Shown one piece after another: positions 1-7,702 of a stretch of DNA of 64,000 nucleotides; the first letter of the stretch is position 1, and each line of letters starts with the position of its first letter. Below the pieces are notes generated by a model, which was given only the letters and a program-made list of their open reading frames with translations, was not told where the DNA came from and did not search any database. This DNA is from Beijerinckia sp. 28-YEA-48 (lineage in GTDB: Bacteria > Pseudomonadota > Alphaproteobacteria > Rhizobiales > Beijerinckiaceae): NCBI RefSeq assembly GCF_900104955.1, contig NZ_FNSI01000001.1, positions 3,816,001 through 3,880,000 of the forward strand, given 5' to 3'. The position numbers and the translations under genes were made by a program.

Positions 1-612
1 AACGGCGCCGGCAAGACCACGGTCTTCTATATGATCACCGGCCTGGTGAAGGCCGACAAAGGCTCGATAGAGCTCGACGGCCGCGATGTCACCGGCCTGC
101 CGATGTATCAGCGGGCGCGGCTCGGGATCGGCTATCTGCCGCAAGAAGCATCGATTTTCCGGGGTCTCTCGGTCGAGGACAATATCCGGGCCGTGCTCGA
201 AGTGACGATCAAGGATCGCGACGAGCGCGAAGCGGAACTCGATGCCCTGCTCGACGAATTCGATATCAAGAGACTGCGCAAGTCGCCCTCCATCGCCCTT
301 TCGGGCGGCGAGCGGCGGCGTTGCGAAATCGCCCGGGCCCTGGCCGGGCAGCCAACATTCATGCTGCTCGACGAGCCTTTCGCCGGCATCGACCCGATCG
401 CCGTGGGCGATATTCAGGCCCTGGTCCGCCATCTGACCCAGCGCGGCATTGGCGTTCTGATCACCGACCACAATGTCCGCGAAACCCTGGGTCTGATCGA
501 CCGTGCCTATATTATCCACAGTGGCCATGTGCTGACCGAGGGCCTGCCGGAGGAGATCGTCGCCAATCCGGACGTGCGCCGCTACTATCTCGGCCAGGAC
601 TTCCGTATGTAA
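1..612 (+). CDS. lptB: LptB, ATPase of the LPS export ABC transporter (5' end cut by window)
   Basis: ATPase subunit of the LptB2FG complex, which drives lipopolysaccharide from the inner membrane onto the Lpt bridge; cytoplasmic, membrane-bound. The frame is open from base 1 and begins inside the Walker A motif (NGAGKTT, residues 1-7), so roughly the first 35-40 residues are missing. Visible next: the Q-loop (LPQE, about 47-50), the ABC signature LSGGE (100-104), Walker B MLLDE (121-125) and the switch histidine in TDHN (about 157). The C-terminal YYLGQDF tail is typical of LptB. It lies just before rpoN, as in many Proteobacteria, where lptC-lptA-lptB-rpoN-hpf-ptsN is a common order. The functional assignment is firm from motifs plus context. 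Confidence 0.95.
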   Translation, partial: NGAGKTTVFYMITGLVKADKGSIELDGRDVTGLPMYQRARLGIGYLPQEASIFRGLSVEDNIRAVLEVTIKDRDEREAELDALLDEFDIKRLRKSPSIALSGGERRRCEIARALAGQPTFMLLDEPFAGIDPIAVGDIQALVRHLTQRGIGVLITDHNVRETLGLIDRAYIIHSGHVLTEGLPEEIVANPDVRRYYLGQDFRM

Positions 613-637
613 GGCATTGCCGGCGCTTCGCGGTGCC
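613..637 (+). terminator. Weak hairpin after lptB
   Basis: An 8-bp stem with two G-U pairs (613-620 with 630-637) follows the lptB stop directly and is succeeded by TTTGAAATAATAAAAT, an AT-rich rather than U-rich tail. It could be a weak or leaky terminator. The AT-rich stretch after it (about 638-680) is the likeliest place for the rpoN promoter. Confidence 0.3.
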
Positions 638-787
638 TTTGAAATAATAAAATAAAATCAGAATATTAGATATCTTTCTGGGATATCCTGCCACGCCAGT
701 TTCCGCGCCTCGCGAGACCCCTTCATGGGCTCTTAACCGCCAGCCCGCTTCGCCCGATAAAATCCGCAGCAAGTCTCCCTGACAGGA

Positions 788-806
788 TTCCTTATGCTAT
801 AAGGAA
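788..806 (+). promoter_or_regulatory. 19-bp perfect palindrome upstream of rpoN
   Basis: Arms of 8 bp (TTCCTTAT and ATAAGGAA) flank a 3-base centre, 51 bp before the rpoN ATG. The right half contains TGCTATAAG, which resembles an extended -10 element; nearly the same string (TGCTATAAT) precedes hpf. A repressor site laid over a promoter is one reading; a short hairpin in the rpoN leader is the other. Confidence 0.45.
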
Positions 807-857
807 GCAAGAAACGGGCCGAACTTGTGTACGGCCAAGGTCAGCGTGGGTCGAGTA

Positions 858-2474
858 ATGGCGCTTTCAACTCGCCTCGTCATGCGTCAGGGGCAATCCC
901 TGGTGATGACGCCGCAGCTTCTGCAGGCGATCAAGCTGCTGCAATTGTCGAGTTTTGAACTGTCGGCCTTTGTCGAACAGGAACTTGAGCGCAATCCGCT
1001 GCTTGAACGGGCCGAGGAGGCCCCCGAGGCGCCAGGTGCGCTCGAATCCTCCGGCAACGACAGCACTTCGAACGACGATTTCGATGGCGGATCAGACGAC
1101 GGCGACTATGCCGGTGACAGGGATTATTCCGGTGGCGACGACGACCATGCGCCGGAATGGGCGAGCGACACCCTCGTCACCTCAGCCAATAACCTCGAAA
1201 ACGACCTCGGCACCGAAATCTCCAACACTTACGACGCCGATATGGTGGCGCCGAAAACACCCACCAGCAACGAGGACCCCTCGCTCTCGGCCACATCCTG
1301 GACGGGGACGCAGGGTTCCGCCTCCTCCGATGGCGGTGGCGAAAGCCCCAATCTGGAGGCCTATGTCGCCAGCCAATTGTCCCTGCCCGAACATCTCGAA
1401 CAACAGTTGGCGCTCGCCCTGACCGACCCGATGGACCGGCTCATCGGCCATACCTTGATCGATGCGATCGACGAAGCCGGTTATCTCCGAGAGCCTGTCG
1501 CGGAAGTCGCCGAACGGCTCGGCACCACGCTCGAGCGCGTTGAACAGGTGCTGCGGGTCATTCACACATTCGAGCCAAGCGGCATCGGCGCGCGTGATCT
1601 GGCTGAATGCCTGGCCATCCAGCTGCGTGAGCAAGACCGTTTCGATCCCGCCATGCAGATCTTCGTCGCCCACCTGCCACTGTTGGCGCGGCGCGATTTT
1701 GCGCAGTTGCGTAAATTGTGCGGGGTCGATGATGAAGACCTGACCGATATGCTCAATGAAATCCGCAGGCTCGATCCCAAACCGGGCCGCGCCTTCGGCG
1801 GCACGCCCATGCAGCCGGTGATTCCAGATGTCACTGTGCGAGCGGCGTCGGATGGCAGCTGGCTGGTGGAGCTGAATGCGGAAGGATTACCGCGCGTCCT
1901 GGTCAATCAGACCTATGCGGCACGCGTCGGCGGCAACAGCCCGACCAAGGCGGCCGACAAATCCTATATTGCCGAATGCCTGCAGAGCGCCAACTGGCTG
2001 ACGCGCAGCCTGGAACAACGCGCCCGCACCATTTTGAAAGTCGCCAGCGAAATCGTGCGCCAGCAGGATGCCTTCTTCGCCAAAGGCGTCGAACATCTGC
2101 GTCCGCTGAATCTGAAAATGGTCGCTGATGTCATAGGCATGCATGAATCGACCGTGTCGCGGGTGACATCCAACAAATATATGTCAACACCGCGCGGTTT
2201 ATTCGAATTCAAATATTTCTTCACCGCCGCTATTGCATCGCACTCGGGTGGCGAAGCCCATTCGGCCGAAGCTGTGCGGCACCGCATCAAACAGATGATC
2301 GATCAGGAAGATGCCAACTCGGTTCTATCTGATGACGCCATTGTTCTGCGTTTAAAACAGCAAAATGTAGAGATCGCGCGACGCACGGTAGCCAAATACA
2401 GGGAAAGCCTGCGGATCGCCTCATCCGTCGAAAGACGTAGGGAAAAGCTCGCCGCCGTCCGAAAAAATTCTTAA
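858..2474 (+). CDS. rpoN: RNA polymerase sigma-54 factor RpoN
   Basis: Sigma-54, which directs RNA polymerase to -24/-12 promoters and needs AAA+ activators; nitrogen, carbon and motility genes are common targets. 538 residues from ATG 858. The same frame is open from TTG 825, but 858 gives the conserved N-terminus (MALSTRLVMRQGQSL) of region I with its Gln/Leu-rich helices. Residues 60-170 are acidic and Ser/Asp-rich, like the variable region II. The core-binding and HTH domains follow, and the diagnostic RpoN box ARRTVAKYRE stands at about 507-516. Downstream hpf and ptsN complete the usual cluster and may tune nitrogen/PTS signalling. A 19-bp palindrome at 788-806 may control it. Confidence 0.98.
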   Translation: MALSTRLVMRQGQSLVMTPQLLQAIKLLQLSSFELSAFVEQELERNPLLERAEEAPEAPGALESSGNDSTSNDDFDGGSDDGDYAGDRDYSGGDDDHAPEWASDTLVTSANNLENDLGTEISNTYDADMVAPKTPTSNEDPSLSATSWTGTQGSASSDGGGESPNLEAYVASQLSLPEHLEQQLALALTDPMDRLIGHTLIDAIDEAGYLREPVAEVAERLGTTLERVEQVLRVIHTFEPSGIGARDLAECLAIQLREQDRFDPAMQIFVAHLPLLARRDFAQLRKLCGVDDEDLTDMLNEIRRLDPKPGRAFGGTPMQPVIPDVTVRAASDGSWLVELNAEGLPRVLVNQTYAARVGGNSPTKAADKSYIAECLQSANWLTRSLEQRARTILKVASEIVRQQDAFFAKGVEHLRPLNLKMVADVIGMHESTVSRVTSNKYMSTPRGLFEFKYFFTAAIASHSGGEAHSAEAVRHRIKQMIDQEDANSVLSDDAIVLRLKQQNVEIARRTVAKYRESLRIASSVERRREKLAAVRKNS

Positions 2475-2504
2475 GGGCCCAGGCAGCCATTCAGTTGAAT
2501 TTCA

Positions 2505-2513
2505 TGCTATAAT
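2505..2513 (+). promoter_or_regulatory. Extended -10 promoter candidate for hpf
   Basis: TGCTATAAT is a perfect TATAAT preceded by the TG of an extended -10 element, 31 bp after the rpoN stop. No good -35 box is visible at 17 bp spacing, as is allowed for extended -10 promoters. Transcription would start near 2520, at the base of the first leader hairpin, leaving an untranslated leader of about 210 nt before hpf. Confidence 0.5.
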
Positions 2514-2519
2514 CACGCC

Positions 2520-2697
2520 GCTGCGAAGGTTCTCCCGAACCTTCGCAGCAAGAGGGTCTCGCCCGCCAACTGGCGGCACTTGCATCTGCGCTCCCGGTCG
2601 CCTATGCAGCGCCGCTTTGGAAGGGTGTTCGGACGCAACAGGGTGTTGCGCAATTGGCTAAGTATTTTAGCCAAGCTGATGCAGCAACCAATGCATC
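2520..2697 (+). promoter_or_regulatory. Structured leader of hpf: four successive perfect hairpins
   Basis: Four perfect inverted repeats follow one another between rpoN and hpf: 2520-2549 (13-bp stem, loop TCCC), 2634-2650 (7-bp stem CGCAACA/TGTTGCG, loop GGG), 2654-2674 (8-bp stem TTGGCTAA/TTAGCCAA, loop GTATT) and 2678-2697 (6-bp stem GATGCA/TGCATC, 8-nt loop). The first has no U-run, so it is not a classical terminator. The hpf Shine-Dalgarno lies 20 bp past the last hairpin. This resembles a regulatory 5' UTR or a small RNA. No named riboswitch family was recognised. Confidence 0.5.
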
Positions 2698-2732
2698 GAC
2701 GTTACGTTGATGCAATCAGGAGTGGGCGACGA

Positions 2733-3323
2733 ATGGATCTACGTGTTTCCGGCAAGAACTTCGACATTGGCGAAGCCCTGCGTCAGCGCGTGCTTGAACG
2801 CGTCAGCGCAGCCGTGGATAAGTATTTCAATGGTTCCGTCGCAGGCCACGTGATCCTCGATCACGAAGGCACTGGATTTAAAGCAGACTGTACGCTGCAC
2901 CTTTCGTCTGGCACGACATTGCATTCGGAAGGCCGCGCGCATGAAGCTAATGCTTCATTCGATCAAGCCGCTGAACGACTTGAGAAGCGGCTGCGACGCT
3001 ACAATCGACGATTGAAGGATCGCCATGCTGGCCCCAACGGGGTCAATGGTGACAGCGACTTCGAAACGATGGCACGCTACATCCTCGAAGCGCCCACTGA
3101 CGATCACGATGACGGAACGGAGTTCCACCCCATCATCGTTGCGGAGAAGACCGAAGCCTTGCAGACAGTCTCCGTCTCCGAGGCAGTCATGGATCTCGAT
3201 ATCACCGGCGCGCCGGTGATGGTGTTCCGCAACGCTGGCAGTGACCGTGTCAATATCGTGTATCGCCGTCGTGACGGGAACATCGGTTGGATTGATCCAG
3301 CCGGTGCGGCCAAGAGCAACTGA
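2733..3323 (+). CDS. hpf: Long-form ribosome hibernation promoting factor (HPF/RaiA family)
   Basis: Binds the decoding region of the 30S subunit and promotes formation of inactive 100S ribosome dimers in stationary phase or stress. 196 residues: an N-terminal S30AE fold (about 1-105) with the basic helix around EKRLRRYNRRLKDRH, a linker, and the C-terminal dimerisation domain of the long form (about 135-190, ending VYRRRDGNIGWIDP). Start chosen at ATG 2733, which has an AGGAG 10 bp upstream and gives the conserved N-terminus MDLRVSGKNFDIGEAL. The frame is open back to TTG 2580, but that stretch is hairpin-rich and has no family resemblance. It sits between rpoN and ptsN, 44 bp before the latter. 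Confidence 0.95.
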   Translation: MDLRVSGKNFDIGEALRQRVLERVSAAVDKYFNGSVAGHVILDHEGTGFKADCTLHLSSGTTLHSEGRAHEANASFDQAAERLEKRLRRYNRRLKDRHAGPNGVNGDSDFETMARYILEAPTDDHDDGTEFHPIIVAEKTEALQTVSVSEAVMDLDITGAPVMVFRNAGSDRVNIVYRRRDGNIGWIDPAGAAKSN

Positions 3324-3367
3324 AGCCCAACAACACCGCACGTCGAGCAGTTTTCGGATATCCCATC

Positions 3368-3832
3368 ATGCGCATGAGCGATTTGATCAGCTCGGCCTCG
3401 ATTTTGCCCGCGCTGAAAGCGTCGAGCAAAAAACAGGTCCTGCAAGAAATGTGTGCGACGGCAGCCCTCAGTTGCGGGCTGCCGGAGCGCGAAATCTTCT
3501 ACACGATCACGCAGCGTGAACGCGTCGGCTCGACCGGCGCCGGCAACGGCGTCGCCATCCCGCATGGCAAGTTCGCGAAGCTTAATCGCATCGTCGGTGT
3601 GTTCGCACGGCTCGAGAAGCCGGTGGATTATGATTCACCGGATGGCGTGCCGGTCGACCTCCTCTTCATGCTGCTCGCGCCCGAAGGTGCGGGCGCAGAT
3701 CATCTGAAGGCGCTGTCGCGCGTGGCCCGCCTGCTGCGCGATCCCGAAGTCACCGCGAAATTGCGCGCGACGAAGGATTCCGATGGCCTCTTGTTGTTGA
3801 TGACGCAGGACGCCAAGCCGTTCGCGGCCTGA
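3368..3832 (+). CDS. ptsN: PTS IIA-like nitrogen regulatory protein PtsN (EIIA-Ntr)
   Basis: Terminal phosphoacceptor of the nitrogen phosphotransferase chain (EI-Ntr, NPr, EIIA-Ntr), a cytoplasmic regulator of potassium uptake, nitrogen and carbon balance rather than of sugar transport. 154 residues, the usual length. The phosphorylatable histidine is H66 in GVAIPHGK. Start at ATG 3368; ATG 3374 (MSDLISSA) is an alternative two codons in. Last gene of the rpoN-hpf-ptsN group, followed 24 bp later by a strong hairpin and U-run. Confidence 0.96.
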   Translation: MRMSDLISSASILPALKASSKKQVLQEMCATAALSCGLPEREIFYTITQRERVGSTGAGNGVAIPHGKFAKLNRIVGVFARLEKPVDYDSPDGVPVDLLFMLLAPEGAGADHLKALSRVARLLRDPEVTAKLRATKDSDGLLLLMTQDAKPFAA

Positions 3833-3856
3833 CGTTCGAGACTTCCACAAGTTCCC

Positions 3857-3897
3857 GCCCGGTTCTGTTACGATCAGAACCGGGCCATTTTTCTTTT
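3857..3897 (+). terminator. Intrinsic terminator after ptsN
   Basis: An 11-bp GC-rich stem (3857-3867 with 3875-3885, loop TTACGAT) is followed by CATTTTTCTTTT. It closes the rpoN-hpf-ptsN unit and lies between convergent genes, so it may also stop antisense readthrough from ptsN into the TSUP gene. Confidence 0.85.
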
Positions 3898-3925
3898 GGC
3901 TTTTCTTCTGGCCTGTGGCCGTCCC

Positions 3926-4717
3926 TCAAAACATTTGCGACATAAAAATCCGCATCGGGCTATCGACCGCGGAGAATAATTTTGCGGCCATGACCAGCGC
4001 GATGATCACGACGAGCGGCTTGATAATCTTTTTGCCGAGCGTGATGGCGAGCGCCGAACCGATCTGAGCGCCGACCAGCGCGCCCACAGCCATGCACAGT
4101 CCAATCGGCAGGTTGACGACGCCCATCGCCAGAAAGACGATGAGACCACCAACATTGCTCGATCCATTGGCGACCTTGGTCAGCCCCGTGGCGCGCACCG
4201 CGCCGTAGCCCAGAAGACTGACGATGGCGGCCATGTAAAGCGAACCGGCACCCGGCCCAAAGACGCCGTCATAGAAACCGATGAGCGGCACAGCCGTCAG
4301 ATTGAACGCGACCGGAGACAGTCGGCTGTGCGCGTTATGATCGGTGAGCTGCGGCGACAGAATGAAATAAACAGCAACCGCCACCAGCACGAACGGAATG
4401 ATCGCCGACAACAGGTGCTTGGGGACGAAATTGACCGATTGGGCCCCGATGAGAGAGGCGCACAAAGCCACCGCGCCGATCGGAAGGGCGCGTCGCCATT
4501 CGATCAAGCCGCGTTTGGCAAAGGCGGCGACCGCCGACAACGTGCCAACCGAGCCCTGAAGCTTGTTCGTGGCGAGCGCCGTGACAGGATCGAGCCCCGC
4601 CAGAAGCAGCGCCGGCAAAGTGATCAGCCCACCACCGCCGGCAATGGCATCCAGACAGGCGGCGACCATGGCCGTCAAAGTCAAAACGGCAAGTGTGGAC
4701 AGGTCGACGTCAAACAC
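3926..4717 (-). CDS. TSUP family permease (TauE/SafE, YfcA-like)
   Basis: Integral inner-membrane protein of the TSUP (formerly DUF81) family; members export or import sulfite, sulfonates, sulfoacetate and related anions. 263 residues with about eight hydrophobic segments. It shows the family's N-terminal signature DAIAGGGGLITLPALL (about residues 23-38) and a second repeat-half around FYDGVFGPGAGSLYM. The start is GTG at 4717. It lies 128 bp downstream of glk on the same strand, and an operon is possible but not obvious. The substrate cannot be read from sequence. Confidence 0.85.
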   Translation of the reverse strand: MFDVDLSTLAVLTLTAMVAACLDAIAGGGGLITLPALLLAGLDPVTALATNKLQGSVGTLSAVAAFAKRGLIEWRRALPIGAVALCASLIGAQSVNFVPKHLLSAIIPFVLVAVAVYFILSPQLTDHNAHSRLSPVAFNLTAVPLIGFYDGVFGPGAGSLYMAAIVSLLGYGAVRATGLTKVANGSSNVGGLIVFLAMGVVNLPIGLCMAVGALVGAQIGSALAITLGKKIIKPLVVIIALVMAAKLFSAVDSPMRIFMSQMF

Positions 4718-4845
4718 GAGAGATCGTTGAAGGCTTACGGGGATCTATGGCGCGCTGCGGCATGTGTCGGTTTGACTTACAGACAGAGTGAAGGCCGGCA
4801 CCGGTAGCATTCCGGCATTGGCCAGCCAAGCCATCCGCTTTCGCT

Positions 4846-5841
4846 CTAGATCCAGCAGCGCGCGCCGTAGTCGATCACATAATTCTGCGGCGAGGCGGCG
4901 ATCCGCGCCATGCCGCGCTCCACCACCGTGTCGTCGGTCAGCAGACGCACCGGCATGTCGCGCAAAAGACGCTGCAGTGGCGCCTTGGCTTCGAAAGCCG
5001 CTCGGAAGGCTGCCTCGTCGAGGAAGTCGGCCATTTTCGGTAGGACGCCGCCGGCGAGCGTCACGCCGCCGCGCGCCATGAGCACCAGCGCCATGTCGCC
5101 GGCATAGCGTGCCACCAATTGCCAGAACTGCCGCAGGGTCGCTGCTTCCGGCCCGTCGGGGGCGGCGCGCGCCGCGGCCCCAATGGCAGCGGCATCGAGC
5201 CCTGACGGCGCCAGACCGGCCACCGCGCGGCGGGCGGCGTGCAGACGTTCCAAGCCAGGCCCCGACAGCAGCCACTCGGCCGACACCCGGCCAAGCGTCT
5301 TGTCGAGATAGGACCAGATCCGCACCTCCTCATCGGAGGCTGGACCAAAATCGATATGACCGGCTTCGCTGGGCAGAACCAGCAGGCCAGCGGGGGTCTC
5401 CGCCAGGGCCGCCAGCCCCATGCCCGTGCCCGGGCCAAGCACGATCCGTGTTCCAACCGTGCCCTGCGGGCTGCCGATGCGCCGCGCGTCGGTCTCGCCG
5501 ACCACCGGCAGAGAAAGCGCCAGCGCTTCGAAATCATTGAGCAGCAGCCCCTGTTCGAGGCCCAGATGTGCCGCGATCGCCGGGCCATCGATCGCCCAGG
5601 CGGCATTGGTGAGCTGCAGCCGGCGCCCGGCCATCGGCCCGGCGGCACAGACAATCAGACTGCTGGCGCCACGCCCAAAGCCACTGAGCATATGGGCGGC
5701 CGCCGCGCCAAGATCGCTCCATTCGCCAGTCTGCAATGTGCCCAGGCGCCAGACCGGCCCGCCGGGGGCTTCGGCATGCGAGAAACGCATGTTTGTACCG
5801 CCGACATCGCAGAGCAGCAGCGGAAAGGGGAAAATCTTCAT
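4846..5841 (-). CDS. glk: Glucokinase
   Basis: ATP-dependent phosphorylation of glucose to glucose 6-phosphate in the cytoplasm, feeding Entner-Doudoroff or pentose phosphate routes. 331 residues, in the range of bacterial Glk (ROK-unrelated group A). Seen: N-terminal phosphate-binding LCDVGGTNMRF (about 10-20), the sugar-binding/catalytic block LLLNDFEALALSL with its Asp, GPGTGMGLA (phosphate 2 loop) and SEAGHIDFGP, which matches the E.coli-type EGGHVDF motif. The start ATG at 5841 faces the marR gene across a 123-bp intergenic region carrying overlapping dyads. Confidence 0.93.
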   Translation of the reverse strand: MKIFPFPLLLCDVGGTNMRFSHAEAPGGPVWRLGTLQTGEWSDLGAAAAHMLSGFGRGASSLIVCAAGPMAGRRLQLTNAAWAIDGPAIAAHLGLEQGLLLNDFEALALSLPVVGETDARRIGSPQGTVGTRIVLGPGTGMGLAALAETPAGLLVLPSEAGHIDFGPASDEEVRIWSYLDKTLGRVSAEWLLSGPGLERLHAARRAVAGLAPSGLDAAAIGAAARAAPDGPEAATLRQFWQLVARYAGDMALVLMARGGVTLAGGVLPKMADFLDEAAFRAAFEAKAPLQRLLRDMPVRLLTDDTVVERGMARIAASPQNYVIDYGARCWI

Positions 5842-5923
5842 GGAATCAATCTAGTCTCATCGCACGACCAAACGCTACCCCCGAAACAGCTTCGTGGTGC
5901 TGCAGCACTTTACCCGCTATACG

Positions 5924-5951
5924 ATAACGCGAGTTATTATCTCGCCTGTTA
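5924..5951. promoter_or_regulatory. Candidate MarR operator between glk and marR
   Basis: Nested dyads occupy this stretch: ATAAC-N4-GTTAT (5924-5937), GCGAG-N7-CTCGC (5929-5945) and an outer TAAC/GTTA pair (5925-5928 with 5948-5951). They end 14 bp before the marR ATG, where a MarR-type regulator normally binds its own promoter. TATACGAT just upstream (5919-5926) may serve as the -10. Confidence 0.5.
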
Positions 5952-5964
5952 CGAACTGGTGCCC

Positions 5965-6426
5965 ATGCAAGCCGAAAAGAAGCCGGAAAACGAGCCGCTT
6001 TTTCTTCTCTACGACGTCGGTCGACTGATGCGCACGCGCGCCGACCAGGCGGCGCGATCGATGGGTATGACCCGGGCACAATGGGTTATTCTTTTGTGGG
6101 TGGAGATGCGGCCGGGCCTGTCGCAGAACGAACTCGCCAGCCTGGTCGAAGTCGAACCGATCACCGTTGGGCGGTTGGTCGACCGGCTGGAGACCCGCGG
6201 CATGATCGAGCGGCGCGATGACCCCAAGGACCGGCGCATTCATAGATTGCACCTGGCCGAAGACGCGCGGCCGGTTCTCGACAAGATTCAGGCCTATCGG
6301 GCCAGCCTCAACACGCAATTCACCAGTATCCTGGGGGCCGATGCGCTGGCGCAGCTGACCCAATCCCTTGCCAAACTCAAAGCACAGATCGTTGACGACT
6401 CTGCGCTATTTCACAAATTCGGATAG
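5965..6426 (+). CDS. MarR family transcriptional regulator of the emrAB pump
   Basis: Winged-helix repressor expected to release DNA on binding a phenolic or lipophilic ligand. 153 residues from ATG 5965; the frame is open far upstream only because it mirrors glk. Seen: the MarR dimer helix (PLFLLYDVGRLMRTRAD), the DNA-recognition helix region SQNELASLVEVEPITVGRLV (about 60-80) and the wing D-x-R signature RRDDPKDRRIH (about 88-98). GTG 5959 is an alternative start. It is the first gene of marR-emrA-emrB, 22 bp before emrA, with a candidate operator just upstream. Autoregulation and control of the pump are inferred from this layout. Confidence 0.9.
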   Translation: MQAEKKPENEPLFLLYDVGRLMRTRADQAARSMGMTRAQWVILLWVEMRPGLSQNELASLVEVEPITVGRLVDRLETRGMIERRDDPKDRRIHRLHLAEDARPVLDKIQAYRASLNTQFTSILGADALAQLTQSLAKLKAQIVDDSALFHKFG

Positions 6427-6449
6427 CCTCTAAGTTCGGATAGTCTCTA
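6418..6449 (+). repeat. 17-bp tandem duplication spanning the marR stop and emrA start
   Basis: TTCGGATAG(C/T)CTCTA occurs at 6418-6432 and again at 6435-6449 (14 of 15 bases identical). The first copy contains the marR stop codon and the second leads into the emrA ATG. No strong Shine-Dalgarno is visible before emrA, so translational coupling is plausible. Confidence 0.7.
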
Positions 6450-7699
6450 TGTCGTCCACACGTGAAAACGCCAATCGCGATCCCGCCGCCGTCGTTGTCG
6501 AATTGCGCGAGGCGCGCGAGACCAACGAGCCCCCACGGGCGGATGCCTCGGGCCGAAACGCGGCCGATGAACTGGCCGGCGAGAAAATCGACGCCAGTAC
6601 GCCGGCCTCCAAGCGCAAGCGGTTGCGCGGCATTTTGATGCTCGGCGGCATCGCCGCCGTGGTCGTCGTCTCGGGCATCATGTGGCTGCGCGGCGGCCGC
6701 TATGTCTCCACCGACGATGCTTATGTGCGCTCTGCTAAACTGATGGTGTCGACCGACGTGTCTGGCATCGTTTCTTCGATCGACGTGAAGCAGGGCCAAC
6801 GCGTCAAAGCCGGCGACGTGCTCTTCCGCCTTGATGACCGCCAGTTCCGCAACACCTTGGAACAGGCGCGCGCGCAGCTGGCGCAAACCAAGCTCAATAT
6901 CGAAGCCCTGCGGCAAGACTATCAGCGCATCCAGGAAGACATCACCACCGAGGCGGCGCTGGTCGATCTCGCCCGCACGGCTTTCGACCGCGCGCAGGCA
7001 TTGGCGCGCAGCAATTTCGGCACCCGCGCACAGCTCGACCAGACGCGCTACTCGCTGGCGGCGGAGGAGAGCAAACTCGCCTCTCTGAAACAGCAGGCGG
7101 CGGTGGCGCTGGTGCGTCTCGGCGGCACGCTCGACGCGCCGATCGAAAGCAATCCGCAGGTCATGCAAGCCCAGTCCCAGGCCGACGAAGCGCAGCGCGT
7201 GCTCGACCGCTCCGTGGTGCGGGCGCCGTTCAACGGCATCGTCACCGCCGTCGAGCAATTGCAGGTCGGCACCTATCTCGTGTCGCAGACGGCGGCGCTG
7301 ACCAATACGGGCGCTGTCGGCCTCGTGTCGGAAGAGCGCGTGTGGATCGATGCCAATATCAAGGAAACCGATCTGACCTACGTCAAGACCGGCGACCATG
7401 TCTCCTTCACCGTCGATGCCTATCCCAGGCATGAGTGGAGCGGCAAAGTCGATACAATCTATCCGGCGACCGGCGCTGAATTCTCGATCCTGCCGGCGCA
7501 GAATGCGGGCGGCAACTGGGTCAAGATCGTGCAGCGTCTGCCCGTGCGCATCGCCATCGACCGCACCGCCAACGATCCGCCGCTGCGTTCAGGCATGAGC
7601 GCTGTCGTCGATATCGACACCCAGCATACCCGCAGCGTCGACGATCTTTGGCATCTGATCGGTCTCGGCAGCCGCAAGGCCGACACCGAGAACCGCTGA
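6449..7699 (+). CDS. emrA: EmrA-type membrane fusion protein (HlyD family)
   Basis: Periplasmic adaptor of a drug efflux pump, linking the EmrB permease to an outer-membrane channel. 416 residues: a charged cytoplasmic N-terminus of about 60 residues, one membrane anchor (about 61-80), a biotinyl-lipoyl half (VSGIVSSIDVKQGQRVKAGD), an alpha-helical hairpin rich in Ala/Gln/Leu (about 130-225), the second lipoyl half (VVRAPFNGIVT) and beta-barrel domains. The cytoplasmic extension is longer than in E.coli EmrA. It follows marR by 22 bp and precedes emrB by 3 bp. Exported compounds are unknown; a TolC-like partner must be encoded elsewhere. Confidence 0.92.
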   Translation: MSSTRENANRDPAAVVVELREARETNEPPRADASGRNAADELAGEKIDASTPASKRKRLRGILMLGGIAAVVVVSGIMWLRGGRYVSTDDAYVRSAKLMVSTDVSGIVSSIDVKQGQRVKAGDVLFRLDDRQFRNTLEQARAQLAQTKLNIEALRQDYQRIQEDITTEAALVDLARTAFDRAQALARSNFGTRAQLDQTRYSLAAEESKLASLKQQAAVALVRLGGTLDAPIESNPQVMQAQSQADEAQRVLDRSVVRAPFNGIVTAVEQLQVGTYLVSQTAALTNTGAVGLVSEERVWIDANIKETDLTYVKTGDHVSFTVDAYPRHEWSGKVDTIYPATGAEFSILPAQNAGGNWVKIVQRLPVRIAIDRTANDPPLRSGMSAVVDIDTQHTRSVDDLWHLIGLGSRKADTENR

Positions 7700-7702
7700 G
7701 CC

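Noticed and set aside
2580-2732. 51-codon N-terminal extension of HPF from TTG 2580
   Set aside because: The region is made of perfect hairpins, the product is unlike any HPF N-terminus, and ATG 2733 has a good Shine-Dalgarno.
5239-5964. 240-codon N-terminal extension of the MarR protein
   Set aside because: This stretch is the mirror of glk. The MarR domain, its Shine-Dalgarno region and the dyads all point to the start at 5965.
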